Made by a program: the position numbers and the translations under genes
Shown here: positions 16,687 to 24,530 of the stretch, piece after piece
Layout: every line of letters begins with the position of its first letter
Position numbering within the stretch: position 1 is the first letter of the stretch
Notes under the pieces: generated by a model
Database searches by the model: none
Told to the model about the DNA's origin: nothing
Seen by the model: the letters and a program-made list of their open reading frames with translations, nothing else
From: CAZGMC01 sp964526565
GTDB lineage: Bacteria; Pseudomonadota; Alphaproteobacteria; DSM-16000; Inquilinaceae
Direction of reading: 5' to 3'
Assembly (NCBI GenBank): GCA_964526565.1
Contig: CAZGMC010000020.1
Coordinates: forward strand, 1-50,074
DNA length: 50,074 nt

Positions 16687-17655
16687 CTACTTCGCCATCT
16701 GGAATTCCTTCTTGGCCTGCCCGGGCGATTCCTCGCCGAGATAGATCTTCATGATCTTTACAAGCAGGTCGATAGCCTCTTCCTTGGAGCGCTGGAAGCT
16801 GTTGCGGCCGATGATCGAGCCGTTGCCGCCGCCGTCGCGGATGGCCAGGGCATCGTCGAACACGGCGTCGGCGCCCTTGGCCGCACCGCCGGAGAACACG
16901 ACCACCCGCCGGCCATTGAAGGCGCACTGCATGATGTGGCGCACCCGGTCCGCCTGGGTGGCGCGCGGAATGTTCTCGGACTCGTACACCTTCTTGGCGT
17001 CGGCCTGCTCCAGGTCCTCGGCCGGCAGCTTGACCTTGATGATGGTCGCGCCGAGGGCGGCGGCCATGTAGGTCGCGTAGCCGGAGACGTCGAGCGCCGT
17101 CTCACCGCTCTTGGACAGGGGGCCGCCGCGCGGGTAGGACCAGATCACCGTGGCCAGGCCGGCGGCCTTGGCTTCGGCGGTGATGTCCTTGATCTCCTCG
17201 ATCATCTCGAACTGTTCGTCGGAGCCCGGATAGATCGTGAAGCCGACCGCCGAGCAGCCGAGCCGCACCGCGTCCTTGACCGAGCCGGTCAGGGCCTGGT
17301 TCGGTGCCTCCTTGGCCCGGGACAGCGAGTTCGAGCTGTTGAGCTTGAGGATCAGCGGAATCTCGCCGGCAAACGTGTCGGCGCCGGCCTCCAGCGAACC
17401 GAGCGGTGCGGCGTAGGCGTTGCAGCCGGACTCGATGCCCAATTCGAACAGGTAGTGCGGGTCGTAGGCCGGCGGGTTCTTGGCGAAGCTGCGCGCCGGG
17501 CCGTGCTCCCAGCCCTGGTCGACCGGCAGGATGACGACCTTGCCGGTGCCGGCCAGCCGGCCGTGCATCAGAATGCGGGCCAGATTGGCCTTCACGGCCG
17601 GCGGGTCGGCCTCGTAGTAGGACAGGATCTTCTTGACGGTCGGGGTCATTCTCAT
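16687..17655 (-). CDS. Class I fructose-bisphosphate aldolase (FbaB/DhnA family)
   Basis: Product of 322 aa in the archaeal-type class I aldolase family (DhnA). It cleaves fructose 1,6-bisphosphate to two triose phosphates through a Schiff-base lysine, without a metal. Visible marks are VVILPVDQGWEHGPARSF (substrate phosphate and catalytic Asp), SAVGFTIYPGS, the lysine-bearing strand ATIIKVKLP, and the C-terminal phosphate-binding segments VVVFSGGAAKG and SIIGRNSFQR. The start at 17655 (MRMTPTVKK) has GGAG seven bases upstream; the frame is open further up without such a site. It is monocistronic, with its own terminator. Confidence 0.92.
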   Translation of the reverse strand: MRMTPTVKKILSYYEADPPAVKANLARILMHGRLAGTGKVVILPVDQGWEHGPARSFAKNPPAYDPHYLFELGIESGCNAYAAPLGSLEAGADTFAGEIPLILKLNSSNSLSRAKEAPNQALTGSVKDAVRLGCSAVGFTIYPGSDEQFEMIEEIKDITAEAKAAGLATVIWSYPRGGPLSKSGETALDVSGYATYMAAALGATIIKVKLPAEDLEQADAKKVYESENIPRATQADRVRHIMQCAFNGRRVVVFSGGAAKGADAVFDDALAIRDGGGNGSIIGRNSFQRSKEEAIDLLVKIMKIYLGEESPGQAKKEFQMAK

Positions 17656-18108
17656 AGGGGTGCTCCGCTTCGGCAGTTGGAGGGATTCACAAGCCACGAT
17701 CGGGATCATCGTGATGCGTCCCGGGAGGCACGCGTTCGCAGGTGCTCCTGTTACCCCGCCTGCCTTCGCGATGTCCAGATTGGGGCCGACGCACCGGCGA
17801 AGCCGGCGCGTTCCTCAAGCCGGCGAAGGCCGCGGCAGACGGTCTGGCCGTCAGGATCACCCGGAGCGCCTCCTGGGTCATGTCCAGAGGCGGTGTCGCC
17901 CCTGCGCCCTTGATGGCATGGTTCCTCCCTGTGGCGCCATTGTAGCGTTGCCCGATGCCATAGGAAAGGGGTGGCGGGGCACGCAGCGATGCAAATGCAA
18001 GGCGGACTGAAATTTTCAGGCGGGGTGCACCCGTGGCGACGGCCGGGTTAAGGTGGGCCGGAGATCGATCGACGACCAACGCCCCAGGGAGCAACCAGGG
18101 GAGCAACC
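17656..18108. other. Intergenic region, no supported gene
   Basis: This 453-bp stretch separates the divergent aldolase and SDR genes and must hold both promoters. Open frames exist on both strands but have low-complexity, arginine-rich translations and no ribosome binding sites. I see no RNA gene or repeat. Confidence 0.5.
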
Positions 18109-18792
18109 ATGCCCAGCGTGCTCATCACCGGCGCCAATCGCGGCATCGGCCTGGAATTCGCCCGGCAGTACGCCGCCGACGGTTGGACTGTCTATGCCGC
18201 CGTGCGCGATCCCGGCGCGGCGCGCGACCTGCACCGGCTGGACGGCGACGTGACGCCGGTGGTGCTCGACGTGGCCGACCCGGCCTCGGTCGCCATCCTG
18301 TCGGAGCGCATGCGCGGCATCGCCCTGGACATGCTGATCAACAATGCCGGCCTGTACGGCCCGCGCAAGCCGCAGCTCGGTGCCATCCACTATCCCGCCT
18401 GGGAGGAGGTGCTGCTGACCAACCTGCTGGGCTCGACGCGCGTCACCGAGGCGTTCCTCGACCACCTGCGCGCCGGCGAGGGCAGGACCATCGTCGTGCT
18501 GTCCAGCAAGGTCGGCAGCATGGCCGACAACACCAGCGGCGGCGGCTACATCTACCGCTCGTCCAAGGCGGCGGTGAACGCCGTGTTCCACAGCATGGCC
18601 ATCGACCTGGCGCCGGAGGGCTTCAAGGTGGCCATCCTGCACCCCGGCTGGGTGCGCACCGCCATGGGCGGCCCGAATGCCCTGATCGAGCCGGCAGAGA
18701 GCGTCGCCGGCATGCGCCGCGTCATCGCCGGACTGACGCCGGAACAAAGCGGACTGTTCCTGAACCATGACGGCAAGGTGATCCCCTGGTAG
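18109..18792 (+). CDS. Short-chain dehydrogenase/reductase, CsgA (C-factor)-like
   Basis: Product of 227 aa. It has the classical SDR nucleotide motif TGANRGIG (7-14), the NNAG motif (78-81), a structural serine in VVLSSKVGS and the catalytic Tyr149-x3-Lys153 in YIYRSSK. The short length and the start VLITGANRGIGLEFARQY match the C-factor/sniffer branch. The substrate is unknown; these enzymes are NAD(P)-dependent oxidoreductases. The ATG at 18109 follows GGGGAGCAACC. It is monocistronic, at the left edge of an AT-richer island. Confidence 0.88.
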   Translation: MPSVLITGANRGIGLEFARQYAADGWTVYAAVRDPGAARDLHRLDGDVTPVVLDVADPASVAILSERMRGIALDMLINNAGLYGPRKPQLGAIHYPAWEEVLLTNLLGSTRVTEAFLDHLRAGEGRTIVVLSSKVGSMADNTSGGGYIYRSSKAAVNAVFHSMAIDLAPEGFKVAILHPGWVRTAMGGPNALIEPAESVAGMRRVIAGLTPEQSGLFLNHDGKVIPW

Positions 18793-18871
18793 GTGCCACG
18801 TTCAGCACCGCCCCGGCCGGCCCGCCACCCCGGTCTTTACGGATGGACAAGAACGATGAACCACAAAAGAG

Positions 18872-19231
18872 ATGAAGCCGTTAGTGTGGATCGGTAGCGC
18901 AAGAGAGGATCTTTTAGAGTTTTCTCGGAATGTCGTCCGGGAGATTGGCCACGCGCTGTTCGTTGCCCAGAGGGGAGAAAAGCATGCCAATGCAAAGCCG
19001 CTTAAGGGCTTCGGAGGACACGGCATACTGGAGATTGTTGATGACTATGATGGTAAGGCATATTGGGCAGTCTACACAGTCAGGTTTGCAGATATCATTT
19101 ATGTGTTGCATGCCTTTAACAAGAAGGCGAAGAAAGGGATTGCAACGCCAACCCACGAGATCGATAAAATCAAAGCGCGCTTGAATCGGGCCGAAGAGGT
19201 GTATGAAGGATGGAAAAGACAGAAGCCGTGA
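18872..19231 (+). CDS. RelE/HigB-type toxin (phage Gp49-like)
   Basis: Product of 119 aa in the phage-derived Gp49-like/HigB family of the RelE/ParE superfamily. Visible pattern: PLVWIGSAREDLLEFSRNV, then AKPLKGFGGHGILEIVDDYD, AYWAVYTVRF, IYVLHAFNKKAKKGIATP and a C-terminal helix with IDKIKARLNRAEE. These toxins are ribosome-dependent mRNA endonucleases. The toxin precedes the antitoxin and overlaps it by 22 bases, the usual higBA order. Base composition is clearly less GC-rich than neighbours, which suggests horizontal transfer. Confidence 0.88.
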   Translation: MKPLVWIGSAREDLLEFSRNVVREIGHALFVAQRGEKHANAKPLKGFGGHGILEIVDDYDGKAYWAVYTVRFADIIYVLHAFNKKAKKGIATPTHEIDKIKARLNRAEEVYEGWKRQKP

Positions 19232-19530
19232 CCGTTTCCTCCGAAAGCGCTGTCCATGCGCTTGGCCTGCCGGATGCCGACGATCTTGTCTTCCGCGCCG
19301 AACTGTTGGCCCGGATTGCTGCCGTCGTCAGGGAACGTGGCCTGACCGAGGCGCATGTCGGTGATCTGACCGGTATGAACCGTGAGAGCACTGCCGCCCT
19401 CCTGAATGGCAGGATTACCCCGTTTTCGACCGAACAGTTGTTGCGGGCATTGAATGACCTCGGGCAGGACATTGGGCTGCGCGTCACGCCGTCGCCGAAC
19501 GCAAAGGCTCGCGTCAATGTGACTGCGTGA
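19210..19530 (+). CDS. HigA-like XRE-family antitoxin
   Basis: Product of 106 aa. The middle and C-terminal part is a helix-turn-helix of the HTH_37/XRE type (about residues 30-90: ELLARIAAVVRERGLTEAHV, then LTGMNRESTAALLNGRITPF), as in antitoxins paired with Gp49-like toxins. It should bind and neutralise the upstream toxin and repress the pair. Its start lies inside the toxin gene, so translation is probably coupled. An in-frame ATG at 19210 follows GAAGGATGG inside the toxin frame. Confidence 0.86.
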   Translation: MEKTEAVTVSSESAVHALGLPDADDLVFRAELLARIAAVVRERGLTEAHVGDLTGMNRESTAALLNGRITPFSTEQLLRALNDLGQDIGLRVTPSPNAKARVNVTA

Positions 19531-19804
19531 AGCTGGACGAGCGGTTCCAGACCGTCCCGATCCTCGTCGGTAACAAAATCAGAATCTAATAACCGGCAGT
19601 ATTCGTACCTCACGGTGTTGCCAGCGGCATCAATTTTGGGCTTGGCGGAAGCTCAGCACATGGTGCAGTCGGCACGGCTGAATTTGGGCTTCGCTGTGTC
19701 AGCCGAGCCCGCCATTTGGTGCGACGACACCGACCGGTTCAAGCCGACGAGGAGTCGAATCTGTCGGATCATCAGCTTGTGACGTGCCAGCAGAAAGGAA
19801 CGAG
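19531..19804. other. Intergenic region in the toxin-antitoxin island, no supported gene
   Basis: Two similar words, ATTTTGGGCTTGGC (near 19634) and ATTTGGGCTTCGCT (near 19681), form a short direct repeat. Open frames on both strands have no recognisable content. It may hold remnants of a lost element. Confidence 0.4.
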
Positions 19805-20014
19805 ATGCCCATCGTGCGACGGACCCGGGCTGACATTGATGAAGCCAGGTTGCGTGCCGATCTGGCGGCCCGGCCGCAGCCCACCGAGGCCGAGATCGAG
19901 GCCCAGGTGGCCGAGGACGGCGATGCCTGGACCGACGAGGACAATGCCGCGGCGGAGCGCATATCCCCATGGCCGTCTCCGACCGGACAAGGGCGCGTGC
20001 ATCCGAATACCTGA
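19805..20014 (+). CDS. Small acidic ORF, antitoxin-like N-terminus, possibly truncated
   Basis: Product of 69 aa starting MPIVRRTRADIDEARLR, with AAGGAACG just upstream as ribosome binding site. The beginning MPIVR and the acidic middle (TEAEIEAQVAEDGDAWTDED) resemble the N-termini of BrnA-like or helix-turn-helix antitoxins that begin MPIV and contain a 'TDED' segment. The C-terminus then changes to a proline-rich tail with no DNA-binding fold, as if frameshifted. I do not see a partner toxin nearby. The gene may be a decayed antitoxin; confidence is low. Confidence 0.35.
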   Translation: MPIVRRTRADIDEARLRADLAARPQPTEAEIEAQVAEDGDAWTDEDNAAAERISPWPSPTGQGRVHPNT

Positions 20015-20236
20015 CAGTACTTGGGCGGCCATGAACGCATTCATGCCATTCCACACACAGGCATTTTTCTGCATCATATGGTGCGTCTATCGAACACGAC
20101 TTATCGACAAAAGATTGCGATCCTGCGTCACAAAGCCGCAAGGCGCATCGCGCTTTCCGGCATGCAACCCTTTACTGACGGCCAACTCTTATTTATGATG
20201 TTACGAAACTCAGGAAAATCTAATATTGGGGGGGAA

Positions 20237-20434
20237 ATGACAACGGCTGTCCATATCCCAAGTGCCTCCGATATCCCAATTGGGAAGGCTGTCAACAATC
20301 TGACACCGTTATTGAGAGACCTATTTTCTGCTCATCATCACTTTGATATGGTACTTATAGAGCATGGCCGGACTGTTATTAGATTAGAAAAAGATGCCAC
20401 ACAATTTCTGGCCCTAAACGATTTATGGAAATAA
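20237..20434 (+). CDS. Small AT-rich hypothetical protein
   Basis: Product of 65 aa starting MTTAVHIPSASDIPIGKAVN. A very strong G-rich ribosome binding site (GGGGGGAA) lies directly before the ATG. Codon use is AT-rich, with many A/T third positions, unlike the rest of the window. The predicted fold is mostly helix then strand (FDMVLIEHGRTVIRLEKD). I recognise no family. It lies at the right end of the island with the toxin-antitoxin pair and is followed by a strong hairpin at 20455-20490. Confidence 0.5.
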   Translation: MTTAVHIPSASDIPIGKAVNNLTPLLRDLFSAHHHFDMVLIEHGRTVIRLEKDATQFLALNDLWK

Positions 20435-20454
20435 AGTGGACTAATACACGGATA

Positions 20455-20490
20455 GAGTAGCACGGGGGGCGAGATTTCCCCGTGTTACTC
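20455..20490. terminator. Strong hairpin between small ORF and hupE-like gene
   Basis: A 13-bp stem (20455-20467 with 20478-20490, one mismatch) closes a 10-base loop. It lies 20 bases after the small ORF stop and 38 bases past the hupE-like stop on the other strand. There is no clear T-run on either side, so bidirectional terminator function is likely but not certain. Confidence 0.55.
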
Positions 20491-20528
20491 GACCGGTTTG
20501 CTGCCTGAATATCCGAAAAAACCTGGAC

Positions 20529-21110
20529 TCAGGCCACCAGCAGTACCAGCCCCGTCGCCGCAATGGCGCCGCCGCCGATCCGGACCAGGGGGCGGGACTG
20601 GAGCGCCTGCGCGGCGAAGCCCATCGCCAGGCCGGCCGCGTGCAAGAGCGCCGTCGCCAGCGCAAAGCCCATTCCGTACAGCAGGCCGCTGGCCGCCACC
20701 GGCATCTCGGTGCCGTGGGCGTGGCCGTGGAAGACGGCAAACAGCCCGACCACCGCTGCCGCCAGCCACAGCGGCAGCGACCGGCCCAGCGCCACCAGGC
20801 CACCCAGCACCAGCACCGAGCCGACAATGCCCAGCTCGACGACCGGCACCGTCACCGCGGCCATGCCCAGCAGGCCGCCCAGCAGCATCACCACGACGAA
20901 GGTCGCCGGCACGATCCACAGCGCGCGGCCGCCGATCTGCGCCGCCCACAGGCCGACCGCGACCATGGCCAGGACGTGGTCCAGGCCGGTGACCGGATGC
21001 ATGAATCCGGCAACAAACCCGTTGGCCGGGGCGACGCCGGTGTGGGCGAGGGCGGTGGCCGGCCCGGCCAGGATCAGGCCGGCGAGCAGGGCGGCAAATC
21101 TGGTGCTCAT
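20529..21110 (-). CDS. HupE/UreJ family metal transporter-like protein
   Basis: Product of 193 aa with a cleavable or first hydrophobic segment (residues 1-21, ending ALAHTG) and about six membrane helices. The family signature HPVTGLDHVLAM lies near residue 38, and a second histidine cluster (FHGHAHGTE) lies in the middle. HupE/UreJ proteins import nickel or cobalt for hydrogenase, urease or other metalloenzymes. Neither enzyme is in this window, so the metal served is unknown. The ATG at 21110 gives the mature-family N-terminus. Confidence 0.85.
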   Translation of the reverse strand: MSTRFAALLAGLILAGPATALAHTGVAPANGFVAGFMHPVTGLDHVLAMVAVGLWAAQIGGRALWIVPATFVVVMLLGGLLGMAAVTVPVVELGIVGSVLVLGGLVALGRSLPLWLAAAVVGLFAVFHGHAHGTEMPVAASGLLYGMGFALATALLHAAGLAMGFAAQALQSRPLVRIGGGAIAATGLVLLVA

Positions 21111-21321
21111 GGTTCGGGCTCCCCGTGCGGTGCCGGGTCCAGTTCGCCGCCATGGCGCGCCCGGCGCGCCGGCCCATGGCGTCATGATGGCATCATAGAC
21201 CCAGGCGCAACCGAATGTAACAGCTGTCGTGCGTCACCGGGAAGGCCCGCAACCGGTCACCGAACAGCGCGCCGGATGAATGTTCAGGTCCTTGAGGACG
21301 GCACCATGCGATTGCCGTGGA

Positions 21322-21528
21322 TCACTGCGCCGCCCCGCCCTCTACGTCGAACCCGGCGTTCTCGATGGCGCTGACGATGGCGTCGCCAGCCGCCGCGCCC
21401 TCGACGTCGACGCGTCCCGAGCCGAGGTCGATATGCACGCGAGCGGACGAATCGACGCCGTGAATGGCACGGGTCACGGCGTCGACGCAGCCGCTGCACG
21501 ACATGCCGGACACCTGGAACGTCTGCAT
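21322..21528 (-). CDS. Heavy-metal-associated domain protein, copper chaperone-like
   Basis: Product of 68 aa, a single HMA ferredoxin-like fold (beta-alpha-beta-beta-alpha-beta). The metal motif is MSCSGC (Cys11, Cys14). The family, CopZ/Atx1, carries Cu(I) to P-type ATPases; no ATPase or CueR-type regulator is nearby. The upstream sequence on the minus strand contains the word ATCGAGGACAC twice, so the ribosome binding site GAGGACA is duplicated, the nearer copy giving the start at 21528. The neighbouring hupE-like gene also handles metal, but the two are 211 bases apart. Confidence 0.87.
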   Translation of the reverse strand: MQTFQVSGMSCSGCVDAVTRAIHGVDSSARVHIDLGSGRVDVEGAAAGDAIVSAIENAGFDVEGGAAQ

Positions 21529-21855
21529 GACTGTGTCCTCGATTGACAGTGTCCTCGATGGCCGCGCCGCCTGTCGGACCATCATGGGCGGCGGCGCCCG
21601 GTGCGGCGGCCTCATGGCACTCCGCCGGCCGCCATGATCCCACCGTAGCCAATGGCGGGCGCGGTACGAAAGCGAAACCTTTTGCCTGACGGCGGTGATT
21701 GGCCCAAAACTCGGGGAGCAGGACATCGAACGGGTCCGGCGCTGATGCCCGGCCCGCCGCGCCGCAGCCGGCGCCAACGCCCGCATCGTTCGGCCCTTCC
21801 GGTCCATGGCGGTGCCGTCGCGCGGGCCGTTCAGAACGAGGAGACGCATATCGCC
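21529..21855. other. Divergent intergenic region, no gene
   Basis: This 327-bp region separates the copper-chaperone-like gene (minus) from the stress-protein gene (plus). It must contain both promoters; I see no clear -35/-10 pair and no palindromic operator beyond the 11-bp duplication near 21534-21559. Confidence 0.4.
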
Positions 21856-22491
21856 ATGGCGCAAGAAAAGCCAACCACCATTCGCGAGGCCGTCGCGGTC
21901 TTCCACGATGAGCAGACGATGGACGCGGCCATCGACGATCTAGAGGAACACGGCTTCGATCGCGCCGACATCAGCCTGATGGCGAGCGAGAAGGCCGTCG
22001 AGGACAAGCTCGGTCACCGCTACCAGAGGGTTGACGAGGTCGCCGACGATCCGTCGACACCGCGCACCGTGGTCGTGACGCCGGAGGAACGCGGCGCCGG
22101 AGAGGGGGGCCTCATCGGTGGACTGGCCTATATTGGCGCCGTGGCCGCGGCCGGTGCGGTGGTCGCCTCGGGCGGGACGCTGCTGCCGGCGGCACTGGCA
22201 GCACTGGGCGCGGGGGCCGGCGGCGGCGTGCTCGGCGGGGTGCTGGCCCACCGGCTCGGCGAGCGCCATGCCCGCGAGACCGCGGAGCACCTGCAGCACG
22301 GCGGCCTGCTGCTGTGGGTGCACTGCAGCGATGAGCAGCACGAGAAAACGGCCGTCGAGGTGCTGTCACGCTATTCGAACGATCCCGTTCGCGTCCACGA
22401 GGTCCCATGGACCGATCCCAAGGCCGGGCAGGGTCCCGATGTCGAGAAGTACGACGTGGGCATCCCCTGGCTGTTCCGCGCCAAGAGATGA
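21856..22491 (+). CDS. YflT/general-stress-protein-17M-like membrane-associated protein
   Basis: Product of 211 aa. The N-terminal half resembles the 17M/DUF1269-type ferredoxin-like domain (VAVFHDEQTMDAAIDDLEEH, then GFDRADISLM). A glycine- and alanine-rich hydrophobic segment follows (about 85-135), with two possible hairpin helices, and then a second alpha-beta part (LLLWVHCSDEQHEKTAVEVL). Proteins with this layout are induced by general stress in several bacteria, but their biochemical role is not known. The ATG at 21856 is preceded by GAGGAG about 13 bases away. It is first in a possible run with the next two genes. Confidence 0.68.
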   Translation: MAQEKPTTIREAVAVFHDEQTMDAAIDDLEEHGFDRADISLMASEKAVEDKLGHRYQRVDEVADDPSTPRTVVVTPEERGAGEGGLIGGLAYIGAVAAAGAVVASGGTLLPAALAALGAGAGGGVLGGVLAHRLGERHARETAEHLQHGGLLLWVHCSDEQHEKTAVEVLSRYSNDPVRVHEVPWTDPKAGQGPDVEKYDVGIPWLFRAKR

Positions 22492-22597
22492 GGCACCGAT
22501 CGTCGCCGCGGCAGAACCGCACCGACGTTCGGGCCGTATCGTCCGGTGAACGCCGGCGCGCGCCGGCTGACGGATGGCTGTGACCGGAAGGGCGATC

Positions 22598-23659
22598 ATG
22601 CGAGCAGTGGAACTCCGCGGCTTCGGCCGGCCCGAGGACGTTCTGGCGATCATCGACAACGCACCGGAACCGACCCCGCATCTGGGCCAGATCCTGGTGC
22701 GGGTCGTTGCCGCCTCGCTGAATCGCATCGACGGGCGGCGCTGCGAGGGCTACGGGCGGGTCGTGTTCCGGGCCCTGGGCGCCGGCGATGTGCCGCTGGT
22801 GCTGGGTCGCGACTGCTCGGGCATCGTCACGGCGGTCGGGGCGGGCGTGCGGCGGTTCAAGCCGGGCGACGCGGTGTGGGCCGCCCTCGACTCGCTGGCG
22901 GCGGGCACCCATGCCGACCATGCGGTGGTCGACGTGACCGACGCTGCCCTTAAACCGGCCACTCTGTCGCACGAGGCGGCGGCGGCCCTGCCATATGTGG
23001 GTCTGACCGCCTGGGCGGCGCTGGTGCGGCGCGCCGGGCTGACGGCCGACACGGCGTTCGGCCGGCGCGTCCTGGTCCATGGCGGCGCCGGCGGCGTCGG
23101 CAGCTTCGCCGTCCAGCTCCTCAAGGCCTGGGGGGCGGAGGTGATCACGACCTGCGGCACGAAGAATGTCGAGTTCGTCCGCGGCCTCGGCGCCGACCGG
23201 GTCATCGACTACAAGCGCGAGGACTTCAGCCGCACGGTGCGCGACTGCGACGTGGTGCTCGACGTGGTCGGCGGCCGGGTGCAGCGCCAGTCGCTCGGCG
23301 TGCTCAAGCCGGGCGGCTGCCTGGTCACCATCGTCACGCCGGCCCTGGCCCTGACCGACCGGTTCGGGCTGGCGGCGGGCCTGCCGGCCGCGGCGGGGCG
23401 GTTCGTCGCCGACCGGCTGTCGGGGGCGCTGATGCGCGGCCGCCGGTTCGAATGGGCATACTTCGAGCCGGACGGCGCGGCCCTGGCCGAGATCGGCCGC
23501 CTCGTCGAGGCCGGGACGATCCGCCCGGTGATCGAGCGGGTCTATCCCCTGGACGAGATCGTCGCCGCCTACCGCCACCTGGACGGCGGTGTCGGTCGCG
23601 GCAAGATCGTCGTGCGCGTCGCCCCGGACGAGGCCGGCACCCAGGCCGCGGCGGCGTGA
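22598..23659 (+). CDS. Medium-chain (zinc-independent) quinone oxidoreductase-like dehydrogenase
   Basis: Product of 353 aa in the MDR superfamily, closest in pattern to the RTN4IP1/NADPH:quinone oxidoreductase branch. The N-terminal GroES-like domain has LNRIDGRRCEGYGR, and LGRDCSGIVTAVGAGVRRFK. The Rossmann motif is VHGGAGGVGSFAVQLLKAWG. The zinc-ligand cysteines of alcohol dehydrogenases are missing, so NADPH-dependent reduction of enones or quinones is expected. I chose the ATG at 22598 because GGAAGGG lies five bases upstream. Its stop overlaps the start of the DUF2256 gene (TGATG). Confidence 0.87.
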   Translation: MRAVELRGFGRPEDVLAIIDNAPEPTPHLGQILVRVVAASLNRIDGRRCEGYGRVVFRALGAGDVPLVLGRDCSGIVTAVGAGVRRFKPGDAVWAALDSLAAGTHADHAVVDVTDAALKPATLSHEAAAALPYVGLTAWAALVRRAGLTADTAFGRRVLVHGGAGGVGSFAVQLLKAWGAEVITTCGTKNVEFVRGLGADRVIDYKREDFSRTVRDCDVVLDVVGGRVQRQSLGVLKPGGCLVTIVTPALALTDRFGLAAGLPAAAGRFVADRLSGALMRGRRFEWAYFEPDGAALAEIGRLVEAGTIRPVIERVYPLDEIVAAYRHLDGGVGRGKIVVRVAPDEAGTQAAAA

Positions 23660-23829
23660 TGGCGCTGCAGCGGCGGGCCGGTCCCAGGGCGACCAAGAAG
23701 GGCGACCTGCCGGTGAAGACGTGCGTTGCCTGCGGCCGCCCCTTCACCTGGCGGCGCAAATGGGCGCGGGTGTGGGACGAGGTCCGGTACTGCTCCGACC
23801 GGTGCCGCCGCCATGGCCGCCGGCCATAG
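23659..23829 (+). CDS. DUF2256 small zinc-binding protein
   Basis: Product of 56 aa. It has four cysteines in a zinc-ribbon-like arrangement: Cys22 and Cys25 (KTCVACGRPF) and Cys45 and Cys49 (RYCSDRCR), separated by TWRRKWARVWDEV. This is the DUF2256 signature, often annotated as a cytoplasmic protein of unknown function. The ATG shares two bases with the stop of the upstream dehydrogenase, so translation is probably coupled. Confidence 0.9.
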   Translation: MALQRRAGPRATKKGDLPVKTCVACGRPFTWRRKWARVWDEVRYCSDRCRRHGRRP

Positions 23830-23958
23830 GTGCCGCAACGCCGCGATCGTGTAGCGGCCGGCGACCGGCTGTTCGGGCGGATACCGGCCGGGACAGGGCA
23901 GAGCAGGTTGGGGCGCGGCCGCCGGCCCTTCGGCCTGGGACGGCGACCGCGGCACCGG

Positions 23959-24294
23959 TCAGCGGTCGGTCTGCGTGGCGGGCTCCTCGCCGCCCTGCAT
24001 GGCCTCACCGGCCTCCTCCATCTCCTCGCCGGTCTCCTCGATGGCCTGCTCGCCGGCCTCCTCCATCTCCTGGCCGGCCTCCTCGGTCGCCTCGACGGCC
24101 CCCTCGCCCATTTGTTCGGCGCCCTCGCCGATCTCCTCGGCGCCCTGCTCGAACTCGCCTTCGCCCTCCTCGGTCATGCCCTCTTCCTCGATGGGCTCCT
24201 CGGCCGGTTCATTGTCGCAGGCCGACAGGGCCAGGCCGCTCAGCGACAGGGCGCCGGCCAGCGCCAGCGTGCGGAGGATTTCTGCGGTGGTCAT
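23959..24294 (-). CDS. Glu-rich repetitive lipoprotein
   Basis: Product of 111 aa. A lipoprotein signal ends at the lipobox LSAC, with Cys26 the lipidated residue and Asp27 next. The mature part is nearly all Glu, Gly, Ala and Met in irregular repeats (for example EEAGEEMEEAGEAM-type units at about 70-100) and would form an acidic helix or coiled coil. I know no function; similar short E/A/G-rich lipoproteins occur in several alphaproteobacteria. AAAGGAA lies upstream of the ATG at 24294. The repeats on the DNA level (CTCCTCCATCTCCT-type) could cause slippage. Confidence 0.72.
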   Translation of the reverse strand: MTTAEILRTLALAGALSLSGLALSACDNEPAEEPIEEEGMTEEGEGEFEQGAEEIGEGAEQMGEGAVEATEEAGQEMEEAGEQAIEETGEEMEEAGEAMQGGEEPATQTDR

Positions 24295-24530
24295 TCTGAT
24301 TGTTCCTTTCCTCGATTCGGCTGCGAATGCGTCCAACCCGCGGCAGGTGGTCTCCCGGCCCCGCCGCCCCCATTGGCGCGCGAATGAACCCGGCGACACA
24401 AGAACACCTCATGCCGCAGATCGGGCACCGCTGCCGCCGCCACTAATACCATTTTATGCCGGCAGCATCGTCCGGGGGAACTCCGCCATCCGGGCGAAGC
24501 CGGCCGCATGAGGTCGGCGGCGGCACGGGC
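24295..24530. other. Intergenic region, no gene seen
   Basis: This 236-bp stretch lies between two leftward genes and should hold the lipoprotein promoter. No repeat, RNA gene or supported ORF is visible. Confidence 0.4.

Noticed and set aside
17687..18106. 139-codon minus-strand frame in the aldolase-SDR spacer
   Set aside because: No ribosome binding site or recognisable motif; overlaps promoter-type sequence for the aldolase.
19805..20014. Assignment of the 69-aa ORF as a BrnA antitoxin
   Set aside because: Only the first residues and the acidic middle resemble that group; the DNA-binding part is missing and no BrnT toxin is nearby.
19653..20141. 162-codon minus-strand frame in the toxin-antitoxin island
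   Set aside because: Mixed composition with no motif; antisense to the small ORF at 19805.
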